Positions 1 through 8,208 of a stretch of 64,000 nt of DNA are shown piece by piece; position 1 is the stretch's first letter, and every line of letters begins with the position of its first letter. Made by a program: the position numbers and the translations under genes. Below the pieces are notes generated by a model, which was not told the origin of the DNA, searched no databases, and was given only the letters and a program-made list of their open reading frames with translations. The stretch is from an uncultured Paracoccaceae bacterium (GTDB lineage Bacteria > Pseudomonadota > Alphaproteobacteria > Rhodobacterales > Rhodobacteraceae): positions 81,591-145,590 of the forward strand of contig CATOSB010000012.1 in assembly GCA_951812305.1 (NCBI GenBank), given 5' to 3'.

Positions 1-1
1 G

Positions 2-166
2 ATGGACACCGGGCGGCACGCTGAAATCGCCCGGGGGCTGAAGCAAGTCACCAACGAGGAAGGTATCCAATACGCCTGGTACGCCTGGTCCAACGCGGCC
101 AGGTCGCTCGGTACGGGTCTCAATCCGGAACGCTCGCGCGGGCGCGGCATGGGCAGGGGGATGTGA
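2..166 (+). CDS. C-terminal fragment of an upstream protein, possibly relaxase/mobilization-like
   Basis: Open frame from window start ending TGA at 164-166 (…MDTGRHAEIARGLKQVTNEEGIQYAWYAWSNAARSLGTGLNPERSRGRGMGRGM*). Confidence 0.4.
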   Translation: MDTGRHAEIARGLKQVTNEEGIQYAWYAWSNAARSLGTGLNPERSRGRGMGRGM

Positions 167-169
167 GGG

Positions 170-1030
170 ATGTATGGAAAACCTGCGCGGGGCCATGCCA
201 CAGCCTGGTTGAACTCCCTCCGGGATCACGACCGCATCGTGGGTTGGCCGGATGGGCCAAAAGGCCGGAAGGCCCTGGATGTCTTCGACCGTTCCAGTTG
301 CTCCAAAAAACCCGGGCGGGTGCTCAAGCGCCTGCGGCCGCTCATGCGCCCGGTCTTCGACGATCCCGAGATTCCGGTCTGGACGAAACGGGAGACGCTG
401 GTCGTTGCCTCCGGGCTTTCGAAGGTCTCCGAGAACCGCATCTTCCACCTGCCGCAGGACGCGGAGCCGCTCTATGCCGAACGCGCGGTGTTCCTCTCCG
501 ATGCTATACTGGCGACGGATGACTTCGAAATAGAGTTCGGTGTCAGCACCCGGGCGAGCATGAGCCACCATGCGCTCGCGCGGCTCCTGGAACGGGGCGG
601 CGCATCTCCGGAGGACATTTCTTTCGAGGTGGAGCTGGCCTTGCGGCTGGCAGCCAAGCTTGCGGATGTTGCCCGTCAGATGGGGATCGGGCCGGAGGGA
701 ATGCAGAGCTTCATGATCCCGCATCCGCGCGGCGCGTTTGTCGCGGTCAGCATGGACATGGATCCGGGCAAGACAGGCAGCGGTGAGGAGCGGCAGCGCA
801 TTCTCTCGATCCGGACCTGGCTCGACGCGGACATGCTGTCGGAAGAAGATCATGAACGGATGGGATCCCGGTCGAGCGCCCTGCTTGCCGGCCTGTATGA
901 TCTCAGGGACAGACATCGGCTCTTCGAGCTATGGGTCAAAGGCAATGCCCGGCCCTGGAGTTTTGCCGATACAACGCTTGATAATGCCGGCAGGATATCC
1001 GGTACGGATTGTCTGGAGCGCAGATTGTGA
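170..1030 (+). CDS. hypothetical protein (286 aa)
   Basis: Long ORF starting just after the previous stop; no recognisable family. Confidence 0.6.
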   Translation: MYGKPARGHATAWLNSLRDHDRIVGWPDGPKGRKALDVFDRSSCSKKPGRVLKRLRPLMRPVFDDPEIPVWTKRETLVVASGLSKVSENRIFHLPQDAEPLYAERAVFLSDAILATDDFEIEFGVSTRASMSHHALARLLERGGASPEDISFEVELALRLAAKLADVARQMGIGPEGMQSFMIPHPRGAFVAVSMDMDPGKTGSGEERQRILSIRTWLDADMLSEEDHERMGSRSSALLAGLYDLRDRHRLFELWVKGNARPWSFADTTLDNAGRISGTDCLERRL

Positions 1031-1594
1031 ACATTGTGCTGACAGAATTCAGCTACGGCTTTTTTGTCACAGGGACAGAAGGCGGGCTCAATTCGATTGC
1101 GGCGACATTTTCGCCACCCGATCTGGCACCGATGCCACCGAGGCTGCCACATCAGCGATGCAGGGCTTGATGGATCGCTGTATAGATGTCCTGGACCGGC
1201 TTTTTGATGCCGGTGTTCCCACAGGCAAAAAACAGCCCCCAATGACTGACTTTCCAGGCTCGGTCGATGTCGGCTACCGCTACAAGGGATCTTATCGAAA
1301 GCAATCTTCGTTTGGGCGGGCGCCGGATATGCGCGGTGATCACAATCCGCACAGCACGCATTCTGTGGACATCACATTTTCGGCTCGTAAAAACGGCACG
1401 ACATTACACAACCCCAGGGTCATCCTGAAATCCAGTCTGGATCACAAGCTGAACGCCTGTCTCTTTCGATTTACCCAATCGCTCGATGCGGTGGATGTTG
1501 CTGAAAGTGCCGCTGTGGATATGGCCATGCTCGACCGACGTTGGCGCTTGATTGGGACAGGACGGGACGCGACCATTACAAAGCGCATGGATAC

Positions 1595-1735
1595 CCACGG
1601 TGGACACAAAAAATCCTTTGTAAACGCTGTGGGACGATTTTCGCAGCCGCATTCTGCAGACGATAGCCCGAAGACAATGGAAGGGCTATCATCCCCGCGC
1701 TTACACGCAGGGAGTTCCCGCTGGATTAAAGGGGT
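1595..1735 (-). mobile_element. IS200/IS605-like deletion derivative (hairpin end plus TnpA C-terminal relic)
   Basis: Reverse complement nearly identical to 35685-36005 once the MITE is removed; contains ACTCCCTGCGTGTAAGCGCGGGGAT hairpin and SHSVYKGFFVSTVGI TnpA-like tail. Confidence 0.5.
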
Positions 1736-1853
1736 GCCGCAACGGATTTGAGTGGCTTGACGCCCTGGATTGTGCAATCTGACCTGAGGTATGGAAATTC
1801 GGCATCTGGCACCCGGAAAGGTATATCGCGCGTGCAGGACGAGGCGGGACACA

Positions 1854-2357
1854 ATGTTTTCAAAAGGCAAGATTAAGGGCGCAGGGGACGGGCCATCTCC
1901 CGGCACGCCACTGGAACCGGCGGGAAAACACGAGGCGGCTTTGACACCGGATGTTTCTTCGGCGTCTTTGGCTCCGGCAAAACCGAAATCCAAACCCTCA
2001 AGGCTGTCGCCCGATCTCACGATTGTCGGCACTCTCGGGACGCCCGGTGATATCCTGGTTGAAGGCACCGTGGAAGGTGATATCCGCGCCCATTGCGTCG
2101 ACGTCAGTGAGGGCGCTCTCGTCAAGGGTGAGATAGTCGGTGATGATGTCGTGGTGGAGGGACGCGTCACTGGCCGTATTTGCGCCCTGAAACTGCGCCT
2201 GACATCAACGGCCCGCGTTGAGGGCGACATCCTGCACAGGATAATCGCCATCGAATCCGGCGCGATTTTCGAAGGCACCGTGCAGCGGCGGGACGACCCC
2301 CTCGACACTGCCTCCGGCAAGGAACAGTTGGAAGATGCATGTCTTTCGGAAGGCTGA
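1854..2357 (+). CDS. bactofilin family polymer-forming protein
   Basis: LSPDLTIVGTLGTPGDILVEGTVEGDIRAHCVDVSEGALVKGEIVGDDVVVEGRVTGRI beta-helix repeats typical of bactofilins. Confidence 0.85.
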   Translation: MFSKGKIKGAGDGPSPGTPLEPAGKHEAALTPDVSSASLAPAKPKSKPSRLSPDLTIVGTLGTPGDILVEGTVEGDIRAHCVDVSEGALVKGEIVGDDVVVEGRVTGRICALKLRLTSTARVEGDILHRIIAIESGAIFEGTVQRRDDPLDTASGKEQLEDACLSEG

Positions 2358-2387
2358 GCTCCCGCCTGAGCCTTCCGAAAGACATGC
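2337..2387. terminator. 19-bp perfect inverted repeat overlapping the bactofilin stop codon
   Basis: GCATGTCTTTCGGAAGGCT / AGCCTTCCGAAAGACATGC with 13-nt loop; no strong T tract. Confidence 0.5.
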
Positions 2388-2668
2388 TTTACCCGCACCC
2401 GGGAATATCATCAAACGCGCCGCCTTGTAACGCTTCGGACATGCTGTCCAGAAGTCGTGCAAAATGGCCACAAGCAGGATACCCGATGCTGGTCTCGTCC
2501 AGTTGGCCCGGCTTTGCATCATCAAGAGTGGGTCAGTTTTAAACGCTCATTGACAGGGGTAAGGGTCATGGACTGCCCCTTTCCCAGACTTCGCAGGTTT
2601 TGGCGTGTGAATCGGCCTGGAGCTTCGCAGACATCACCCTCTGGGACAAGGCGGCGCGGGAAACCACG

Positions 2669-2841
2669 CAGGGCAATCGACTGAACAACCCAAGCATTCA
2701 ACGCGACTCGTAAAAACCCTACAAAGCTGCACGTTTCGTCCCGGAATTGCCCTGAATACGCCTTTTGATGCCCCGAGTGCAGGATGCGCAAACGTCATAT
2801 GGCTCTTTTGCAGCATTTTTTCCATTCAATCGATTGCCCTG
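2669..2841 (+). mobile_element. 173-bp MITE copy 1
   Basis: Starts CAGGGCAATCGACTGAA, ends TTCAATCGATTGCCCTG; flanked by 10-bp direct repeat GGAAACCACG (2659-2668, 2842-2851). Confidence 0.9.
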
Positions 2842-2874
2842 GGAAACCACGGAAGACCCTTCGATGCGCGCTTG

Positions 2875-3585
2875 TCAGTCTGCAAACGGGATGCCGGAAC
2901 TGTCGTCAATGAAGTCGGGGGTTCCGGGCCGGGCGGCGGCCCCTTTTGCATTCCCGGCCTCCAGAAGCGCATTGATCAGGGTGCAGGCGGTGTCGAAATC
3001 CATGACGGGTTCAATGCCATGATCCACCGCGAGCTTCTTGCCGGCTTCGCACAGTCGGAAGATATGGGCTGCCTGCCGAAAGCTGGCGGGCGTCTCCGGT
3101 AAATGGCTCTTCGGGGGCAGGGGCAGTGTCTCGTCTGATGCAAGGTCGAGAAGATCAGCGATCATGCCACGCAGGATCCCGGTTGCGCCTGTCTTTGTGA
3201 AGGGAGCCGTTAGGCCGAGCCGGGCGGCATCGACGGGGTATTGGTGAGCGCGATCGTAAAGATAAGCCTGCTGTCGAAAGCTGGAAAGGGCGCCCCGCCG
3301 CACCCTGGACGTTGTGTAATAGCCGAGGTGGTCCACCATGCACCACGCACGGCATTGCGCCAGCGTTGCGCTGAAGACATTTGTGTGTCCGCGCACGGTG
3401 GCGATTTTGCCCTCCAGGGCTTCGGCCATCTCCGCGGTGTCAGCCGGTACCGTGACATACCAGTGTTCCCCAATCCGTACCGGCCGCGCTTCGATTGCAG
3501 GCGACAGTTCCGGGGTGGGATCGGGGGTGCCTGACCCTGGACGCTTTTTTCGCCGCGTCCTGCGCGCATTGTTTCCGGTGGCCAT
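2875..3585 (-). CDS. hypothetical protein (236 aa), conjugation-region associated
   Basis: Long ORF codirectional with tra cluster. Confidence 0.6.
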   Translation of the reverse strand: MATGNNARRTRRKKRPGSGTPDPTPELSPAIEARPVRIGEHWYVTVPADTAEMAEALEGKIATVRGHTNVFSATLAQCRAWCMVDHLGYYTTSRVRRGALSSFRQQAYLYDRAHQYPVDAARLGLTAPFTKTGATGILRGMIADLLDLASDETLPLPPKSHLPETPASFRQAAHIFRLCEAGKKLAVDHGIEPVMDFDTACTLINALLEAGNAKGAAARPGTPDFIDDSSGIPFAD

Positions 3586-3940
3586 TCCGACTGCTCTCCC
3601 TGCGCTTTATCATAGCGCAGTATTGTCCTTTGAAACCAGCCAGGTGATACAGTTGCCCTGTCCCCGGCCTGTTGTTCAAAATCCGTCTTACGATTTCAAC
3701 AGATCGGCAAGCAACGCGCGTTTGGATCCGGGATCGGTTTCGGTGGCCAGAAACCCGTCGAGTTCGTCCCGGATGAGCGCGTCGAGACGGGGGAGGGCGG
3801 CGCGGCGGTCGAGGCCCCATGCGCCGAGCATGATCTGCCGTCTTGTGCGGTCGCGCCGGGCCTGCCCGGGTGTGATGTGGCCGTCGGCGGGCAGGGCGGT
3901 ATCCGATGCAAGCGTATGGAACCTGAGTTCTGGATAAGCG

Positions 3941-4876
3941 CTATATCTGGTATTCGACCTGCCTGATTGTTTCCGGCACGGTTATGGGTCCCATTTTAAC
4001 TTTGGTTTTCCCGAGCATATAGGCTGCGACACACGAGATGAGGTGTACGAATGCGTTGGCAGGCGATCTGTGTCGAGTGTGTTCCAGTCCCATGCTGGTT
4101 TTCAACTTATCGAACAGAGTTTCGATGATGAACCGCCTTCGCAACAGGATTTTGTTCAGGATTGGCAGGAGATAGTTTTTCATGTTGCGGCGAATGCCGG
4201 TGACGAGGTGGAGCCCACGCTGCCAGAGCCGTTGGAAGAGGGATTTGGAGATATAGCCCTTATCAGCAAATATTTTGCCTTCGAGGCCCGCGATCATGGC
4301 TTCAAACGGCTTTCGATCATCGACATTACCTGCCGTGATTTTGACGGCCATGATCTCCCCCTTGTTGTTGATGATTAGATGCAGTTTGAAGCCAAAGAAC
4401 CAGCCCATTGTGCTGCGACCGCGCTTTGCCAGCCCCTTGAAGACCTTGTTTCGATTAATGCGGGCATTGTGGCAGACCGCGAGCTTAGTGCTGTCGGCAA
4501 AATAGACGCCGGTTTTTTCACCGCTGAAGCAGTGCAGCAGTATGCAAAACGGCACCATTAATCTTGGCATGAGGCTGACAAACCGACCATAGCTCGGGAG
4601 GGTGCCAAAGCAGTCACGGTATTTCTGCTCAACGCCATAAATCCAATAATGTTTGAAGTCCTTGAACGGCGACAAGTGAAACAAGACCATGATGAACAGG
4701 CTCTCCCCCAGGGTCAGCTTGCCGGCGCGAAGCCTCTGACGACCCGAGGGGATCAACCGGTGGCGCTCCCAGTCCTCGTAGGTTTTTGCAAAATCATCGA
4801 GACAGACAAAAAGTGCGGTGTTAGTGATCGACATGAGTGGCGGTCCATATTGTGTCGCTTTTGAACCTTGAATCAT
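3941..4876 (-). CDS. IS982 family transposase
   Basis: [64 protein letters not shown]…[31 protein letters not shown]. Confidence 0.9.
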   Translation of the reverse strand: MIQGSKATQYGPPLMSITNTALFVCLDDFAKTYEDWERHRLIPSGRQRLRAGKLTLGESLFIMVLFHLSPFKDFKHYWIYGVEQKYRDCFGTLPSYGRFVSLMPRLMVPFCILLHCFSGEKTGVYFADSTKLAVCHNARINRNKVFKGLAKRGRSTMGWFFGFKLHLIINNKGEIMAVKITAGNVDDRKPFEAMIAGLEGKIFADKGYISKSLFQRLWQRGLHLVTGIRRNMKNYLLPILNKILLRRRFIIETLFDKLKTSMGLEHTRHRSPANAFVHLISCVAAYMLGKTKVKMGPITVPETIRQVEYQI

Positions 4877-4962
4877 GGGGCAACGTACCTGGAAACCCCT
4901 CTCACCCCATACTAATCACGGGGGCATTCAGGCTGGTCAACACGGGGCAAAAGGTGCGCGCC

Positions 4963-5403
4963 ATGGAGAACAACTTCCCAATCAACGAAGATCTCGCTTA
5001 TGAGAAGATCCGGGACCTCATGTTCGACATGATGGAAGAGGACCCCAACCGTCTCTACGCCCTCACGGATAAGCTCAATGAACTGGCTGCGCTCCCTAAA
5101 AGAACCATGACACTTGTGCTCGATCTGATGGCCGCCACTCCCTTTCAGGTGATCATCCCGAAACACGTACGGAAAAATGACCCTGATACATTCAAAGCGG
5201 ATCACGAAACCGTTTCAAATGTTCTATTTCTTGGAGAGTTTGGCGGAATTGCCGTTGAACTGGAGCCAAATGAGGCTTTGAGAGAACCGAGGATCATTTC
5301 CATAACAATGGTGGAAATCCCTCATCGCAACCCTCTGCGAAAAAGGGTCAACGAGTATCGTAAAAAACGAATCAAAAAACTACGAAAAAATTCTGTCGAG
5401 TAG
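4963..5403 (+). CDS. passenger protein of IS982-like element, unknown function (146 aa)
   Basis: ORF MENNFPINEDLAYEKIRDLMFDMMEEDPNRLYALTDKLNEL…KKRIKKLRKNSVE inside the TIRs, divergent from the transposase; present in both element copies. Confidence 0.8.
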   Translation: MENNFPINEDLAYEKIRDLMFDMMEEDPNRLYALTDKLNELAALPKRTMTLVLDLMAATPFQVIIPKHVRKNDPDTFKADHETVSNVLFLGEFGGIAVELEPNEALREPRIISITMVEIPHRNPLRKRVNEYRKKRIKKLRKNSVE

Positions 5404-6039
5404 TGCACTGGTGACGCCAACGTCTTATCCAGAATCGGGGTTATGGAGAAAGCCCTTCATGAAGGCGCTGTTGCGCGCCGCCGTTGCCGCTGAGGGGTGC
5501 CCGGCGATATGGGCCTCGATATCGGATTTGAATTCATCGCAAAGATCGGGCTTGTGGCGAAACTGCGCCACGAGAAACCCTCCGAGGATGGCCTTGCGCC
5601 GGGCGTCATCGGTGCGCCCGGACTTGCTTGCGCGGTGCCTGATCCTCCGGACCTGGTCGGTGAGTCTGGCAAGGGACGAGAGCGGCGGCGTGTCGCGCTC
5701 GATGATGTCCCTGAACATCTCGACGAGCCGGGGCGTTGTCAGCCGGTGCCGGAAATACCCCGCCTTTCCGGCCGCCACGAGCAGGCGCTGTTCCTCCCGG
5801 GCGCGGACCCGCTCGGCCTCGGCCTCAAGCGCGGCGGTCTGCTCTCCGGGATCCGGCTTCCGGCGCTTGTTGCCGGATTTTGAAGCGGCCTTTTGGGGTG
5901 GTTGGGTCATTTGGCATCCTCGGCGTTCTACGCGCCACTGTTGTTTTGCAGGTCTTGCGTGTGGCGGCTTGATCGCTCCAATAATGTCGGGTGAAGGGGG
6001 GGTATGACGGTGAGATATTCAAATAAATGTCCCCCATCG

Positions 6040-6285
6040 GGGTCATATAATCCCTCGCCTTCAGGCGAAGGGAAGCTATTATCGACGTCGCCCCGGCGAC
6101 GGAGAAGCCCTTGCGGTCATACAGGACGAATGCGCACAGCAAATACGATTTGAAAGTACACCTGATTTGGATACCGAAGGACCGCAAGAGGGTTTTGACG
6201 GGACAAGCAGCAGAACGTGCGCGGGACCTGTTGCGGCAGATTTGCATGGAACATGAGATGCACATCAGCACATCATATCGAGCAA
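6040..6285 (+). mobile_element. truncated IS200/IS605-like element (left-end hairpin and TnpA N-terminus)
   Basis: CCCTCGCCTTCAGGCGAAGGG hairpin followed by MRSYRTNAHSKYDLKVHLIWIPKDRKRVLTGQAAERARDLLRQICMEHEMHI. Confidence 0.7.
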
Positions 6286-6506
6286 AGTGGCCCCGGCCAC
6301 ATGGCCCGCTTCCCGGAACTCTTTGCTGAATGGGTTGTTTGATCGTGGTTTGGGCGCGGTCATGTCGGCGTCCTCCGGCCCGGGGTCCGGGCTGTCTTCG
6401 GACACGATCTTCGTCGTATCAGGCGACAAATCTACAAGGCGGTCCGAGGCTGATGGGTATTCTGTCTCGATAGGCCGGGCCCTTGCTATTTTGCGGGGCG
6501 TTCTGG

Positions 6507-6679
6507 CAGGGCAATCGACTGAACAACTCAAGCGTTCAACGCGACTCGTAACAACCCTACAAAGTTGCACGTTTCCTCCCGGAATTGCCCTGAATACGCC
6601 TTTTGATGCCCCGAGTGCAGGATGCGCGAACGTCATATGGCTCTTTTGCAGCATTTTTTCCATTCAATCGATTGCCCTG
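6507..6679 (+). mobile_element. 173-bp MITE copy 2
   Basis: Same ends as copy 1; 10-bp direct repeat GGCGTTCTGG at 6497-6506 and 6680-6689. Confidence 0.92.
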
Positions 6680-6876
6680 GGCGTTCTGGTCATGCGTCTT
6701 TTGGATTTGGGGCGTTTTGTCATAAGTTACTCCCTTCGGTTGGAGGCCTGGGCGGATATCCCTGTCGGCCTCTTCATTAAACCAGTATTCCTTTGTGAGC
6801 GGGTTTTCGGTCTTTTTCTCCCCGGTCGCAGGATCTGTCTTTCCGGTCATGGTCGTCCTTTCGATGTTTGCGGCTG

Positions 6877-7302
6877 TCAGCCCGGTGCTTTGGATGCGGG
6901 CGACGGATCGATGAGAAGAAGTGGCTTCCACCAGCCCCTCACGTTCTCGCGCCGGACCGCGCCGAGGACGCGGCTGTCCAGCGCCCCGGGCGTGTCGCCC
7001 TCGACGATGAGCGATCCGTCGGGTCGGCGCTCCGCGATGCGCTTGAGGATGCGCACGCCGTCCGGGGCATCGGGCGAGCAGAGACGGGAATACCATGGTG
7101 CGCCCCGGTGGCGGGGGTCGAGGCAGAAGGTGACATGGCTCGCCACTTCCGGTCCTGACCGGATATAGAGACCGCGCGGGACGGAACTGGTGGCATTGCC
7201 GATCAGAAGCCCGGCGGCACTTGCGGCCCAGACGAGCAGCAAAACCGCCATGACCGGTGCGCCGAACACAAGAGACCGGATGATTTCCTTTCGCAAGGTC
7301 AA
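6877..7302 (-). CDS. traF: TraF-like conjugative transfer signal peptidase (S26)
   Basis: MTLRKEIIRSLVFGAPVMAVLLLVWAASAAGLLIGNATSSVPRGLYIRSG… typical TraF layout. Confidence 0.75.
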   Translation of the reverse strand: MTLRKEIIRSLVFGAPVMAVLLLVWAASAAGLLIGNATSSVPRGLYIRSGPEVASHVTFCLDPRHRGAPWYSRLCSPDAPDGVRILKRIAERRPDGSLIVEGDTPGALDSRVLGAVRRENVRGWWKPLLLIDPSPASKAPG

Positions 7303-7905
7303 AGGCTTTGTCCTTTTTCTTCAATCGGGGTCTGAACAGTCCTGTCGGCGCCGGACAGCCAGCGCGGGGTCCCGGGCGGGCGGTCCCGCATCACGGCGCG
7401 CAGACGATGAAGATGCCAGCGGAGCGGACTTTCGAGCCGCGCCCGCAGCCTCCAGACATGAACCTCATGGCGGCAGTGCGGTGAGGTGAGACACCAGTCG
7501 ATCAGATCGAGCGTGCGCATAAGACTGCCCCGGCGCATGTGGGGCCGGGGCAGGAGATCAATGCTCCATGGCCGGAGATTACGGGGCACCGGCAATCCCG
7601 CTGCGCGGTGCGGCGCCAGGAACCCGGACCAGCGGTTGGTGCGGCAGGGCTCCGGTCCGAAGTCGAGCGCCTCGAATGCGATCCCCGGCAATGCGTCCCA
7701 GATGCATCGGACGTCGATGTTGTCCGGTGCAGACTTCAGCGCAGGCAACGCTTCTTCCTCAGCCGTTTGCGCTGCCGCGCCCTCCGCATCACGAAACTCC
7801 AGGCCTTGCGACGGGATTGTTTCGGATCCCGGCGCGGGCGCATTGACGGGTGTTTCACGCCTCGTCGCCAGCCCTGGCGTCAGTCTTTTCAGCGGGTTTC
7901 GCATT
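7299..7905 (-). CDS. hypothetical protein in tra operon
   Basis: ORF MRNPLKRLTPGLATRRETPVNAPAP…; overlaps traF start. Confidence 0.55.
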
Positions 7906-8208
7906 GCGATCTTTCTCCAGTTTTTCGAGCCGTCGGCGTATGGCCGCGGCGCTGCGGCCGAGTGTCCTGCCGACCTCTTCATGGGATTGTTCGGCCTTGA
8001 GCATGCTGAACATGCGGTCGTCCTCGTCGTCGGACCAGTTTTGGCCGTGGCGGTCGGGTTTGCCCGGTTTGTCCGCCGGCGGCGGGTCCGACGTGTTTCC
8101 GGCGGACCCGGAGATATCCTCTTCGTCCGCCCGGTCCGGGTCGCTGCCGGCGGGCGCGCCGGTCTCGCCCGTATCGTCCGGTCGCCCATGGTCCGGCGCG
8201 GGGGTCAC
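7855..8208 (-). CDS. small protein with Myb/SANT-like helix-turn-helix
   Basis: GQNWSDDEDDRMFSMLKAEQSHEEVGRTLGRSAAAIRRRLEKLEK. Confidence 0.6.
   Translation of the reverse strand: MTPAPDHGRPDDTGETGAPAGSDPDRADEEDISGSAGNTSDPPPADKPGKPDRHGQNWSDDEDDRMFSMLKAEQSHEEVGRTLGRSAAAIRRRLEKLEKDRNAKPAEKTDARAGDEA

Larger units (their letters stand above)
3921..5441 (-). mobile_element. IS982-like element with passenger gene, copy 1
   Basis: Ends ACCTGAGTTCTGGATAAG … CTTATCCAGAATCGGGGT (imperfect TIR); TSD TATGGA at 3915-3920 and 5442-5447. Confidence 0.85.
3688..5910 (-). pseudogene. hypothetical gene split by the IS982-like element; frame restored when 3921-5441 plus one TSD copy is removed
   Basis: …NSAFMKGFLH joins in frame with TLASDTALPADGHITPGQARRDRTRRQIMLGAWGLDRRAALPRLDALIRDELDGFLATETDPGSKRALLADLLKS*. 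Confidence 0.75.

Noticed and set aside
1031-1590. Possible gene in plus frame 738-1751
   Set aside because: Overlaps the 286-aa ORF in another frame and shows no recognisable domain; may contain relic coding sequence but not supportable.
1442-2398. 318-aa minus-strand ORF
   Set aside because: Runs antisense through bactofilin and IS200-like relic; no protein-family resemblance.
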